From BMS3ABIN04 sp964553325 (GTDB lineage Bacteria > Bacteroidota > Ignavibacteria > Ignavibacteriales > Melioribacteraceae), in the NCBI GenBank assembly GCA_964553325.1, contig CAZKKI010000056.1:1-64000 (forward strand): DNA of 64,000 nucleotides, in the 5' to 3' direction. The notes under the pieces are model-generated. The model saw nothing but the letters and a program-made list of their open reading frames with translations. It was not told the DNA's origin and made no database searches. A program made the position numbers and the translations under genes. This document shows positions 25,353-34,945 of this stretch, one piece after another (position 1 is the stretch's first letter; every line of letters starts with the position of its first letter).

Positions 25353-26306
25353 ATGGTACCCGACGGGCTTTACAAATACCGTCATCAAATCGTACGCGAT
25401 CTCGCATGGGTTGTCTTCTCACCTGTCATGTTGAATCCGAAAACTTACACCGACTTTCGCTTCGATAACGGTTCCATTCTTTTGCGCGAACAATCCGATC
25501 AGTTGTCTTTTCTGCAATTTTTAGACGAACAGCCCGCGCAACTAATCGATTACATATCCGCCGAAAACTCTAAACTTATCGGTAAATATTTCGAGAGCCT
25601 TGTAAAGTTCTGGCTTGAATATGGAATTTCTTCTTATGAATTGATTGCCTCCAACCTTCAAGTCAATTCAAACGGCAGAACGATGGGTGAATTCGATTTT
25701 ATTATACACGACAAAATAAACGACAAATTCGTTCATTTGGAAGTTGCAGGTAAATTTTTCCTTGCGAACCGCAATGTTTCTGAACACGGAGAATTTGTAG
25801 GTCCGAACGGATTAGATAATTTAAAAACAAAATTGGAAAAATTTCAAAACGAGCAAATGCATTTAAGCGAAAATCCGGATTCCCAAAAGTTATTGGGAAA
25901 ATTGGGTATTAATCAAAAACTTGAGAAAACGATTTTACTTAAAGGTTATATTTTTTATAATTACAATTACTTTTTCAATGATAGTTATACACAGCCGGCT
26001 TTCGCTTCCCCAAATCATTTGAAAGGCTGGTGGATTCGTATTAATGAAGCAAATAATTTCTTCGAGCAAAAAAATTCGAAATGGATAATAGTCGAAAGAA
26101 AAAATTGGGTCTCCCGGGTTTATTATCCTTCCGAAAAACAAATTATTACAAGCGGTGTTTTGCTCGGTAAACTGCAAGAATATTTTCACAATAATTCATA
26201 CCCGATTTTGGTAGCCGAACTGGATGGTGCGGAAAACGGGATTCCATTCGAAACTTCGCGCGGTTTTGTTGTGTCAAATAGTTGGCCGAATGATAAAAGG
26301 AAATGA
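25353..26306 (+). CDS. DUF1853-family protein, putative PD-(D/E)XK nuclease fold
   Basis: A 317-residue protein that I recognise as DUF1853 from the segments LVKFWLEYG, RTMGEFDFI and HLEVAGKFFL. The last two form a pattern compatible with a PD-(D/E)XK phosphodiesterase core: an acidic residue in helix 1, D in GEFDFI, and E-x-x-x-K in EVAGKF. Nuclease activity has not been shown for the family as far as I know, so it is inference. It overlaps the following Mut7-C gene by 4 bp (ATGA), so the two are translationally coupled. Confidence 0.8.
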   Translation: MVPDGLYKYRHQIVRDLAWVVFSPVMLNPKTYTDFRFDNGSILLREQSDQLSFLQFLDEQPAQLIDYISAENSKLIGKYFESLVKFWLEYGISSYELIASNLQVNSNGRTMGEFDFIIHDKINDKFVHLEVAGKFFLANRNVSEHGEFVGPNGLDNLKTKLEKFQNEQMHLSENPDSQKLLGKLGINQKLEKTILLKGYIFYNYNYFFNDSYTQPAFASPNHLKGWWIRINEANNFFEQKNSKWIIVERKNWVSRVYYPSEKQIITSGVLLGKLQEYFHNNSYPILVAELDGAENGIPFETSRGFVVSNSWPNDKRK

Positions 26307-27064
26307 AAGAACTTGATAAAAAAGTTTATTTCAGATTTTATGAAGAGTTAAACGATTTCCTTCCGAAAGAAAAAAGGAAAAAAACATTCGAGCACAAATA
26401 TTCCGACAAAGCATCCGTTAAAGATATGATAGAATCACTCGGAATTCCGCACACTGAAATTGATTTGATTTTGGTTAACGGAGTTTCCGTCGATTTCAAT
26501 TATATTGTTAACAACAACGACCGCATAAGCGTTTATCCCGTTTTCGAATCGATAGATATTAGCGGTCTGCAACATCTGCGCGCTGAACCTTTACGCAAAC
26601 CGAAGTTCGTACTCGACGTTCATCTTGGCAAGTTGGCAAAGTTAATGCGGCTTGCCGGGTTCGATACGTTTTACAAAAACGATTACGACGACGGAACTAT
26701 AGTAAAAATTTCAATTGAACAACACCGCACAATCCTCACACGCGATACCGGTTTATTAAAACGGAAGGAAATTACTCACGGATATTTTATCCGGAACATC
26801 AAAGCGGAAAAACAATTGGAAGAAGTAATCACCCGATTCGATTTAGCAAAATTCATAAAACCCTTTACGCGCTGTTTAATTTGCAACACCGAATTGCGCC
26901 CCGTAGCCAAAGAAAACGTAATAAACAGAATTCCCCCGAAAGTAAAAAAATATCAAACCGAATTTTCCGTTTGCGAAAGTTGCGATAAAATTTATTGGAA
27001 AGGCACGCATTACGAAAGAATGCTTAAAATTTTACAACCGTATAAAAATCCCGGTAAACCATGA
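26303..27064 (+). CDS. Mut7-C RNase-domain protein with N-terminal ubiquitin-like domain
   Basis: The 253-residue protein has an N-terminal ubiquitin-like (ThiS/MoaD-type) domain (about 1-85, with KDMIESLGIPHTEIDLILVNG) and a C-terminal Mut7-C domain, a PIN-fold ribonuclease: KFVLDVHLGKLAKLMRLAGFDT, LTRDTGLLKRK, then a zinc ribbon CLICNTELRP...CESCDKIYWKGTHYERM. Acidic residues of the PIN site (D in VLDVHLGK, D in TRDTGLL) are present. It probably acts on RNA. Coupled to DUF1853 by the 4-bp overlap. Confidence 0.88.
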   Translation: MKELDKKVYFRFYEELNDFLPKEKRKKTFEHKYSDKASVKDMIESLGIPHTEIDLILVNGVSVDFNYIVNNNDRISVYPVFESIDISGLQHLRAEPLRKPKFVLDVHLGKLAKLMRLAGFDTFYKNDYDDGTIVKISIEQHRTILTRDTGLLKRKEITHGYFIRNIKAEKQLEEVITRFDLAKFIKPFTRCLICNTELRPVAKENVINRIPPKVKKYQTEFSVCESCDKIYWKGTHYERMLKILQPYKNPGKP

Positions 27065-27142
27065 ATTTTTCATAAATCTACCGAACTTTTCTTACCTTGC
27101 TTTGTCTAATAATGTGACTTTTTAAATATTCGAGGAATTTTA

Positions 27143-28378
27143 ATGTCCGTCTCTTTTGCCGTAAAGGTATTTATTGTTTTATTGTTTGTAGGTTTTACCG
27201 AATATTATTTTCTAAAAAAAATAGTTAAGTCGATTAAAATTGTTTTTCCTGCGGTTAACGAAAAAAAACTTAAGCGCTGGAAAAATTTATTGCTGTTAAT
27301 TCTGAATGCATTTCCCGTTTCCGCACTGTTATTATTAATAGTTACCGTTATTTCCGGTTCACGTGAATTTTTACTTCCTCAAAGTTCGATTTACGACTAT
27401 GCAATTCTTTATCCTTTCTGGATCGGGATGCTGATTGTTATTCAAACAACCTTAATATTTATACTTTTTAAAATTATATTTTTTGCAATTAGAGCAACCT
27501 GCAAAAACGACGGAAAGTTGGATAAACTCGAATCGTTTGTTTTTTTATCTTTACTGATAATTTTTCTTATTTATGTACCGGCAAGAGTTATTTACGATTA
27601 TAACAATGTTGAAATCAGAGAAGTCAAATATTTTAAAAATGATTTGCCGGAGGCGTTGAACGGATTCAAAATCACATTTATTTCGGACATTCAGGCGGAC
27701 AGGTACACCGATCATAACAGACTTAAAAATTTCATTGAAAAAGTTAACGGAACAAATCCGGATTTAGTGTTAATTGCCGGGGACATGATAACCAACACAC
27801 CCGATTACATTGAAACAAGCGCCGAACACTTAGGCAAACTGCATCCGCATTACGGTGTGTACAGTTGTGTAGGCGACCATGACAATTGGGCATACCGCTT
27901 CGATAACGAAAAAAGCTTAAGAGAGGTGAAATCGGCTCTGAAAAAATACAACATTTTAATGCTTGATAACGATCGGCTTACGATTGATGTGGATACGGCG
28001 TCCATCGGAATTACGTTTGCTACAAACACTTACGTGGAGAGAATCAAACCTGAAGTTTTAAACCGTTTGGTAAACGATTCGACATCGTACGATTTAAAAA
28101 TTTTTCTTACGCATCAACCCCGAAATCATTTAATTGAAGCGGCACGGAAATCCGGATATGATTTATACTTGTGCGGTCACACTCACGGCGGACAAATGAC
28201 CTTTCTTTTTCCGTTTTACAATATCTCCCCCACACAAGTCGAAACCCCGTACATGCGAGGGAATTTCAAATTCGGGAAAATGTTAATGATTGTTACACGG
28301 GGACTTGGAATGTCGCTCGCTCCCGTTCGCTATAATGCAACTCCCGAAATTACAGTCATAACATTGTACAAGCGCTAA
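27143..28378 (+). CDS. Membrane-anchored metallophosphoesterase, variant active site
   Basis: A 411-residue protein with about four hydrophobic segments in the first 155 residues and a calcineurin-like phosphoesterase domain after that. The metal-binding motifs are recognisable but altered: SDIQAD instead of SD-x-H, AGDMI (usual GD), GDHDNW in place of GNHD, a downstream LTHQP and the normal CGHTHGGQ. The membrane placement resembles YkuE/YaeI-type enzymes that act on lipid precursors. GAGGAATT precedes the ATG. The His to Gln and Asn to Asp changes may mark a subfamily with different metal use. Confidence 0.85.
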   Translation: MSVSFAVKVFIVLLFVGFTEYYFLKKIVKSIKIVFPAVNEKKLKRWKNLLLLILNAFPVSALLLLIVTVISGSREFLLPQSSIYDYAILYPFWIGMLIVIQTTLIFILFKIIFFAIRATCKNDGKLDKLESFVFLSLLIIFLIYVPARVIYDYNNVEIREVKYFKNDLPEALNGFKITFISDIQADRYTDHNRLKNFIEKVNGTNPDLVLIAGDMITNTPDYIETSAEHLGKLHPHYGVYSCVGDHDNWAYRFDNEKSLREVKSALKKYNILMLDNDRLTIDVDTASIGITFATNTYVERIKPEVLNRLVNDSTSYDLKIFLTHQPRNHLIEAARKSGYDLYLCGHTHGGQMTFLFPFYNISPTQVETPYMRGNFKFGKMLMIVTRGLGMSLAPVRYNATPEITVITLYKR

Positions 28379-28465
28379 TCGAATTTTTAAAATATGTATT
28401 GATTTTCTCCATGTATAAATATTAAATTTATTTCATATCTATCAACTAAATCGAGGGGAGTCAAC

Positions 28466-29572
28466 ATGAGAAGAATTTTTACAATTATTATTTTTTTATT
28501 TCTTTCTAATCTGGCACTTGCTCAATTAAGTTGGTGCGGAGATTCTTATATTGTGGTTGATCTAAATAATTCCGGAGCATCATGGTATAATGGTAGTGCA
28601 ACCGCTCAGCCAAATGATTTCGATGGCTATACATTCAATAATGTTTCCAGCTTAAAACTCGGTGGAGAATTACAATCATACGATCACAGTGGTGATGTTG
28701 CCACTTTAGAATGGGCAATTAAAAATACAACTGATGCTTCGAGCGGTACAGTTTACTCTTCGGGTACAATAAATTTGCCATTCCTTGAAACGGCAGGAAA
28801 TAACGACAAATGGCAAGAAATGAATAACTTGGTTGAAGTAATTGATCCCAATGTTCTAACAGCAGGCGAAACATATTATTTACATGTTTGGTTTTATGTT
28901 GATGATAACGATGCTAGTAAGCGGGTTTACGATAGCAATAATAGTCAAAATTACGTTGCAACACTGATTATTGATTCCGGTCTTCCGGTCGAATTAACAA
29001 CATTCACCGCAAATGCCATAAATAATAAAATAGAACTTGCATGGCAAACCGCCACGGAAGTGAATAATTACGGGTTTGAAATAGAAAGAGCAAAAGACAC
29101 GGAATCAAAACTTTGGGAAAAAATCGGTTTTGTTGAAGGACACGGAAACAGCAATTCCCCCAAACATTATTCATTTATCGATAACACGGTTTCAAGCGGA
29201 AAATATTTTTACAGACTAAAACAAATCGATATCGACGGGTCGTTTGAATATTCCAACGTTGTGGAAATAAATTTAAGTTTGTCTACCGAGTTCTATTTAA
29301 ATCAAAATTACCCGAATCCGTTTAACCCCGCTACAACAATAAAATACACTATTCCCGAAAATGTCGGCGGCGCGCCATTTGACGTAAAACTAATTGTTTA
29401 TGATGTTTTAGGTCGGGAAATTACAACGCTTGTCAACGAAAAACAAAGAGCCGGCAGTTACGAAGCAACTTTCAACGCGGGTTCCGGGGATGGTTTGCCG
29501 AGCGGAATATATTTTTACAAATTAACCGCCGGAAATTTCAGCGAAGTGAAAAAAATGATTTTGATGAAGTAG
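28466..29572 (+). CDS. Secreted protein with type IX secretion C-terminal domain
   Basis: A 368-residue protein with a signal peptide (1-19, ending ALAQ), an N-terminal beta-rich region of unknown function (20-170), a fibronectin-like linker with ELAWQTATEVNNYGFEIER and YFYRLKQIDIDG (about 175-270), and a T9SS type A sorting domain from NYPNPFNPATTIKY to the basic end VKKMILMK. It would be exported by Sec and then the type IX system to the surface or medium. The first domain is not one I recognise. GAGGGGAG precedes the ATG. Confidence 0.85.
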   Translation: MRRIFTIIIFLFLSNLALAQLSWCGDSYIVVDLNNSGASWYNGSATAQPNDFDGYTFNNVSSLKLGGELQSYDHSGDVATLEWAIKNTTDASSGTVYSSGTINLPFLETAGNNDKWQEMNNLVEVIDPNVLTAGETYYLHVWFYVDDNDASKRVYDSNNSQNYVATLIIDSGLPVELTTFTANAINNKIELAWQTATEVNNYGFEIERAKDTESKLWEKIGFVEGHGNSNSPKHYSFIDNTVSSGKYFYRLKQIDIDGSFEYSNVVEINLSLSTEFYLNQNYPNPFNPATTIKYTIPENVGGAPFDVKLIVYDVLGREITTLVNEKQRAGSYEATFNAGSGDGLPSGIYFYKLTAGNFSEVKKMILMK

Positions 29573-29597
29573 TAAACAAACACAAACTAAAATTACA

Positions 29598-29628
29598 AAG
29601 CCCAACATTCCCGATGTGTTGGGCTTTT
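29598..29628 (+). terminator. Rho-independent terminator
   Basis: AAGCCCAACA pairs with TGTTGGGCTT around a 9-base loop and ends in TTTT. It follows the T9SS cargo gene by about 25 bp. Confidence 0.85.
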
Positions 29629-29660
29629 GTGTATCCGCATATCAATAATATCTTTTTCCT

Positions 29661-30041
29661 TTAATTCTTTTTCACATGCTCCAATAATTGCATAACCGCT
29701 GTTTCGGCGTCATTTGTATTTTCCACTATAGCGGGTTTGATATTAAAATTGTTGAGTTGATTAATAAAACCTTCTCCCATTGTTTTTGCAATGAAATAAT
29801 CACAATCTTGCAACATCTCCGCAATCGGTCGCCCCAAACTACCGTGCCCATGGTGATGTTCGTGGTCGTGATGATCATGCTCGTGATCATGATGATGATC
29901 GTGGAGATGACGGAATTTATTTTCCCGTTCCTCTTTATTTGTAATTTTACCGTCTTCCACGGTAAAAACAATAAACCCTTTACATCTGCCGGGATGCCCG
30001 ACAACATTTTTATAATTTCCGGTTGCAACTGCTACTTTCAT
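29661..30041 (-). CDS. NifX/NifB-type iron-molybdenum cofactor-binding family protein, His-rich
   Basis: A 126-residue protein of the dinitrogenase iron-molybdenum cofactor biosynthesis fold (MKVAVATGNYKNVVGHPGRCKGF at the start, split here: VAVATGN, GHPGRC). A loop at about residues 45-68 is almost all His, Asp and Glu (HDHHHDHEHD type), so metal binding is likely. No nitrogenase genes are nearby; stand-alone members are common in anaerobes and may handle iron, molybdenum or nickel. AAGGAG precedes the ATG. Confidence 0.85.
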   Translation of the reverse strand: MKVAVATGNYKNVVGHPGRCKGFIVFTVEDGKITNKEERENKFRHLHDHHHDHEHDHHDHEHHHGHGSLGRPIAEMLQDCDYFIAKTMGEGFINQLNNFNIKPAIVENTNDAETAVMQLLEHVKKN

Positions 30042-30189
30042 TGCTTTCTCCTTTTTAGAAAAATATTTTATACCGTAAACTTATAAAACTCCGATTAAAT
30101 AAAAAATTCTTACCGGTGTGATGTAAAACAAAACGAAGCGGCGGATTTTCAACTAATTAAAAACAAGCGTTAAAAACTTTGAGCGGAAA

Positions 30190-31098
30190 ATGAAATTAAA
30201 AATTGCACTTACTTTATCTATTTTGCTTTTCACGATCTCCTTGAATGCGCAGAACGTTATATACAAAAACGGTCAAAACAAAATTTTTACATTCGAACAT
30301 ACTGTAAACAAACTTTTTTCGACTTCCACATACCGCGTTTTACAGCCGTACGACTTTGCATTTACAATAGGCAGTAACTTTAACGATAGCGGAATCGAAA
30401 ATTTTAACAGTTCCGTCGGTATTGGCTTTGGCGGGTTCATAGAACTTCAAGTTAAAACGGTTCCGCAAAACATTACTTCAATTAATCCGCATACTAACGA
30501 AAGCGTTGCCGGTGCCAAAATAAAATTATTTAACGAAAGCGTGTATTTCCCGGGTGTTTCAATCGGAGCGGAAACGAATTTCAATTATATTTCTTTTGCC
30601 GCCTCGGAAAGTGAAATAGAGAATATTTTGCCGAACAATTATAAACTGGGACTTAAAGAATTAAAATTCGAAGCAAACGGTGTTAAGTTTTACGGAGTTA
30701 CTACCAAAAGAATATTCGGCACAACAAATTTAACGTTAGGTATATCTTACGACGTAACAAGAATTCAAAACGTTTTCGTAAAAATCGGAACGGAAACCGC
30801 GCAGAACGTAGAACCCGCGGGCAATGCTACTATCAATTACTTCGGCGGAATAGATTTTACAATCAACGAAAGAACGAAATTCATGTTCGAGGTTTATTCC
30901 GGTACACACATGCTTTTCGATGTGGAAAGAAAAACAATGAAAGCCAAAAGAAAAACCGTTGTAAGCGCCGGAATGCGAACATTTATGAACGAATGGTTCA
31001 CGATCGATTATGGTCTTACTTACAAAGACACGTTCGAAAAGTGGGAAGACATTCAACTTCACATGGGATTGACCGCATTCTTCAATTTGGGAATTTAA
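30190..31098 (+). CDS. Predicted outer-membrane or periplasmic beta-barrel protein, unknown
   Basis: A 302-residue protein with a signal peptide ending LNAQ (residue 21). The mature part alternates amphipathic strands and turns (FAFTIGSNF, VGIGFGGFIELQ, GVSIGAETNFNYISF, TTNLTLGISYDVT, TIDYGLTYKD) and ends LTAFFNLGI, a pattern of small outer-membrane barrels with an aromatic-rich last strand. I do not recognise the family. Single gene convergent with hslU. Confidence 0.65.
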   Translation: MKLKIALTLSILLFTISLNAQNVIYKNGQNKIFTFEHTVNKLFSTSTYRVLQPYDFAFTIGSNFNDSGIENFNSSVGIGFGGFIELQVKTVPQNITSINPHTNESVAGAKIKLFNESVYFPGVSIGAETNFNYISFAASESEIENILPNNYKLGLKELKFEANGVKFYGVTTKRIFGTTNLTLGISYDVTRIQNVFVKIGTETAQNVEPAGNATINYFGGIDFTINERTKFMFEVYSGTHMLFDVERKTMKAKRKTVVSAGMRTFMNEWFTIDYGLTYKDTFEKWEDIQLHMGLTAFFNLGI

Positions 31099-31133
31099 AC
31101 GGCACGGGAAAAGATTGAGAGTGAAAATAAAAA

Positions 31134-32498
31134 TTATAAAATATATTTACTCAAATCCCTGTTCTTTACAATCTTATCCAATTTTTCCTTAACCATTTCA
31201 CCCGTAACCTCAATATGCTTTGAAGGGATTTCATCGGGAACGTTAAATAATATATCTTCCAACAAAGTTGTTAAAATTGTATGTAACCGTCTCGCTCCGA
31301 TGTTTTCAACTTCCTCGTTAACCAAAGTTGCTGTTTTGGCAATTTCCCTAATCGCATCGTCGGAAAAAGAAATTTCCACACCTTCCGTTTTTAGCAAAGC
31401 CGCATATTGTTTCAACAAAGCATTTTCCGGCAAAGTAAGAATTTTTATAAAATCTTCTTCCGTTAAACTGTTTAATTCCACCCTAATCGGGAATCGCCCT
31501 TGAAGTTCGGGAATTAAATCGGACGGTTTGGCAACATGAAAAGCTCCGGATGCCAAGAATAAAATATGATCGGTTTTAACCGGACCGTACTTTGTATTTA
31601 CGGTGGAGCCTTCAACAATCGGCAATAAATCCCTTTGCACACCTTCACGCGAAACATCGGGACCGTTTTTCGATTTGTTTGAACCGGCAACTTTATCGAT
31701 CTCATCAATAAACACAATTCCCGATTCTTGTACTCTTCTTATCGCCTCTTTTTGTACCTCTTCCATATCGATGAGTTTTTGCGCTTCTTCTTGCGATAAT
31801 ATTCTCCGGGCTTCTTTTATGGTTGTTTTTCTCTTTTTTCTTTTTTTAGGCATAATACTGCCGACAATCTCTTGAATATTGATTCCCATGTCATCCATAC
31901 CGAATGGACCGAGAACTTGCATTCCGATTGCACCCGATGTCGTATCGAATTCAACCATTTTATCATCCAATTCGCCCTTATGCAATTTTTCCCGCATCCA
32001 TTCGCGGGTTTTCTCGTTTTGCAAAACCTCTTCCGAATTATCTCCCGCCGAAGTAACGGAGCGCTTAACCGGCGGAATTAACAAATCAAGAATCCTCTCT
32101 TCCGCAAGTTTGTTTGCTTTTTCTTTTACCAATTCGGTTTTTTCGGCCTTTACCATATTCACGGCAAGGTCGGTCAAATCCCTAATCATCGATTCAACAT
32201 CTCTTCCTACATAACCGACTTCGGTAAATTTTGAAGCTTCAACTTTATAAAAAGGTGCACCGGTAAGTTTTGCCAATCGTCGTGCAATTTCAGTTTTACC
32301 TACGCCCGTCGGACCGATTAAAATAATGTTGTTCGGCATAATTTCGTCGCGAATCGATTCATCGACCATTTGTCTTCGCCATCTGTTTCGCAACGCAATA
32401 GCTACGGCACGTTTCGCTTCGTCTTGACCTATAATATACTTGTTCAACTCTTTAACAATTTGACGCGGTGTTAAATTTTCCATTTTTATTTTGCTCAT
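31134..32498 (-). CDS. hslU: HslUV protease ATPase subunit
   Basis: HslU (454 residues) is the AAA+ unfoldase of the HslUV protease. Walker A is GPTGVGKT (62-69), Walker B is GIVFIDEIDKVAG, and the C-terminal end NRDLSKYIL is the tail that inserts into HslV. The I-domain (about 110-245) contains the usual variable coiled region. It follows hslV by 9 bp. Confidence 0.97.
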   Translation of the reverse strand: MSKIKMENLTPRQIVKELNKYIIGQDEAKRAVAIALRNRWRRQMVDESIRDEIMPNNIILIGPTGVGKTEIARRLAKLTGAPFYKVEASKFTEVGYVGRDVESMIRDLTDLAVNMVKAEKTELVKEKANKLAEERILDLLIPPVKRSVTSAGDNSEEVLQNEKTREWMREKLHKGELDDKMVEFDTTSGAIGMQVLGPFGMDDMGINIQEIVGSIMPKKRKKRKTTIKEARRILSQEEAQKLIDMEEVQKEAIRRVQESGIVFIDEIDKVAGSNKSKNGPDVSREGVQRDLLPIVEGSTVNTKYGPVKTDHILFLASGAFHVAKPSDLIPELQGRFPIRVELNSLTEEDFIKILTLPENALLKQYAALLKTEGVEISFSDDAIREIAKTATLVNEEVENIGARRLHTILTTLLEDILFNVPDEIPSKHIEVTGEMVKEKLDKIVKNRDLSKYIL

Positions 32499-32507
32499 TT
32501 CAAAACC

Positions 32508-33050
32508 TTATTTCGTTATTTTCTCTATGTTAATTTTATCGTTTGTGTAAATACAAATATCCGCTGCGGTTTTTAACGCTTCGCGGACAATTTCTTCCGC
32601 CGAAAGATCGGAATATTTTATCAACATTTTTGCAGCCGCCAGTGCGTACATCCCACCCGAACCGATTGCTATTATATTATCGTCCGGTTCAATCACATCG
32701 CCATTGCCGGAAACAATAAAAGTTTTATCTTCCGAAACTACCGCAAGCATTGCTTCCAAACGGCGTAAGTATTTATCCATTCTCCAATCCTTTGCCAATT
32801 CAACAACCGCACGGCTTACGTTTCCGCTGTATTGTTCAAGCTTTTCTTCGAAACGGCCAAGCAACGTAAAGGCATCCGCAGCCGAACCGGCAAAACCGGT
32901 AAGCACTTTTCCGTTTAACAATTTTCTTATTTTAACCGAATTGTGTTTTACGACAGTGTTACCAAGAGTAACCTGACCGTCGCCGCCGATTGCCGCCGAT
33001 CCGTTATGAATTAAGCCTATTATGGTTGTTGATCTTACTTTCTCTTTCAA
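32508..33050 (-). CDS. hslV: HslUV protease peptidase subunit
   Basis: HslV (180 residues) is a threonine peptidase of the proteasome superfamily. STTIIGL with GGDGQVTLGNTV identifies it; the catalytic threonine is the first of the TT pair (T8), so a 7-residue propeptide would be removed. K41-type lysine in VKIRKL and the GSGGMYALAAA segment are present. Operon with hslU. Confidence 0.97.
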   Translation of the reverse strand: MKEKVRSTTIIGLIHNGSAAIGGDGQVTLGNTVVKHNSVKIRKLLNGKVLTGFAGSAADAFTLLGRFEEKLEQYSGNVSRAVVELAKDWRMDKYLRRLEAMLAVVSEDKTFIVSGNGDVIEPDDNIIAIGSGGMYALAAAKMLIKYSDLSAEEIVREALKTAADICIYTNDKINIEKITK

Positions 33051-33112
33051 TTTTTCCCTCTAAAATTTTATTTCCGAAAAATAAATAATTCTGAACTGAA
33101 ACACGCAACAAT

Positions 33113-34945
33113 TTAGGGCAGAACTTTTTCCCCGCTTTTTAATTTGTCGTACCATTTATAAAAAGGTGCGGAAACGGGAAAAGCCAAAGTACGACCGCCG
33201 AAACCGAAATATTTGTAAACCAACATATTAATGTTATTAACTTTAACGGATTTCAACGCCTGCAAATCGACCGAAACACCGTATTTCCCGGCCAGTTCGA
33301 CCGTTTTGTCGGTCAGCAATTTATCAATTTTTTTTGCTTTCAGTTTCGCTTTAATTTTTTCTTTCACTTTGTCGAAAGATTCCGGCGATTCGATTTCAGG
33401 TTCGCGCTTACCGATAACTTTAAAAATCGAGAATCCCTCGTTAAGTTCAAGTGGACCGTAAATTTCACCAACTTCCAACTCGCCCGCAATTTTACCCAAT
33501 TCCCCGTACATGGTAACGGGGAAAAATCCGAACTCGCCACCTTTATCCTTTGTCCATTTCCTTTTGGTATGAATTCTCGCAAGCTCGCGTATATCCGCGC
33601 CTTCGTCAAGTTTTTTCAATATGTCCGCAACAACATCGAGACTGTCAGTTAATATCTCGATGATGTTAACTTCTTTTACCGGAGTAAATTTTTTATTCTC
33701 TTCCAAATAATGTTTTTTCGCTTCTTCGTCAGTTACACTAACCGAACGTATTAAATTTCTTTTATAAAGTTGTGCAAGGTAATTATCTCGCCACATTTGA
33801 ATATACGGTTTAACATCGGGCGAGGAGTTTAAGCCTTTATCGAATCCTTCACGTGCAAGCAATTCCATTTCAATAAATCTCTTCACTCTTGAATTCAATT
33901 GAGCCGCAATGGTCTTCGGGTCCGTAGAAAAAGTATAGAATCCTTCGAACATAAATTCCCTTAAAAATTGTTTTAGCGTAACGGAACTTTCGGGGAACTT
34001 AACGAAAGGTAGATTCAGCGAATCCGCTCCGAACTTTTTTTCGATATTTCTTAAATTGTTTGAGTCGAATATAATTTTTTCGCCGTCCGGTATATTTGCC
34101 GTAATTTTGTTTTGCTTGATTTCGAAAGCAAGTTTATCAACCAAACTCCAAAATATCGTACCGTCCGCGGTAACCTGCTTGTTTTTGAAAAATTGTTTAT
34201 AGAAGTTTTGATAGATTCTGTTTTCGGCTCTTTCTTTTTCGATTTTGGTTACTTCCCGTTTGATGTCTTCCAAACTTTTGTTTTTCGGAATCGGTTTGTC
34301 CTCTATACTTTGCAATTTGAAAATGTACCATCCTTCCGGCGATTGAATCGGGGCGGTAAATTCGCCGATTTGCAAATTGTAAAGCGAATCTTCCACATCT
34401 TCGAACATTTTGCCGTATTCCACTTTGTACGGTTGTTCGAACGATTCGGTTCTTCCGTTCAACAAACTATCGAACGACGCTCCGTTTAACAGTTCCTTGT
34501 AAATTTTTTTAACTTCACTTTGATTTTGTGAATAAATGTAATTAACATTTAAAACAGTCCGGTATTTTTTCAAACCTTCCGAGATCTTTTCGGGATTAAC
34601 CTTCACGTTGCTCTGAATTGCATTTTTGTAAAGCGCATCCCGAACGTACATCTTCTCCATTGCGGGAAATGTGAATTTCATAATTTCGGTAGTATCCAAT
34701 CTTAATTTTTCAGCTTCCTGAGCAAATAGCTTCTCGGCAATAATCGTGTAAAGCAGTTCTTCTTTTTTTCTTTCGATGTTCGTTTCTTTCCTGTTTAATT
34801 GCGGAACAAATTCGAAACGTTCTATAAATTCTCTGGCGGTGATTTTTCTGTTTCCGGCTTTCGCAAGAACTTTACTTTCGTTTTGTGCGGTTACCAAAGT
34901 TTGGAAAAGGATAAGCAATATAAAAACCGATTTAAATAATTTCAT
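33113..34945 (-). CDS. Periplasmic peptidyl-prolyl isomerase/chaperone (SurA/PpiC-like)
   Basis: About 610 residues with a signal peptide (MKLFKSVFILLILFQTLVTAQ, cleaved after TAQ) and at least two parvulin-like segments: one around residues 120-225 (ending AGWYIFKLQSIE-like, here SPEGWYIFKLQ) and one around 415-535 (VNIIEILTD, GGEFGFFPVTMYG, NEGFSIFKVIGKREP). It is likely an outer-membrane protein foldase. I chose the ATG at 34945, which gives a signal peptide at the N-terminus; the longer frame to 34990 lies inside the upstream gene. The start overlaps that gene by 14 bp. Confidence 0.85.
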   Translation of the reverse strand: MKLFKSVFILLILFQTLVTAQNESKVLAKAGNRKITAREFIERFEFVPQLNRKETNIERKKEELLYTIIAEKLFAQEAEKLRLDTTEIMKFTFPAMEKMYVRDALYKNAIQSNVKVNPEKISEGLKKYRTVLNVNYIYSQNQSEVKKIYKELLNGASFDSLLNGRTESFEQPYKVEYGKMFEDVEDSLYNLQIGEFTAPIQSPEGWYIFKLQSIEDKPIPKNKSLEDIKREVTKIEKERAENRIYQNFYKQFFKNKQVTADGTIFWSLVDKLAFEIKQNKITANIPDGEKIIFDSNNLRNIEKKFGADSLNLPFVKFPESSVTLKQFLREFMFEGFYTFSTDPKTIAAQLNSRVKRFIEMELLAREGFDKGLNSSPDVKPYIQMWRDNYLAQLYKRNLIRSVSVTDEEAKKHYLEENKKFTPVKEVNIIEILTDSLDVVADILKKLDEGADIRELARIHTKRKWTKDKGGEFGFFPVTMYGELGKIAGELEVGEIYGPLELNEGFSIFKVIGKREPEIESPESFDKVKEKIKAKLKAKKIDKLLTDKTVELAGKYGVSVDLQALKSVKVNNINMLVYKYFGFGGRTLAFPVSAPFYKWYDKLKSGEKVLP

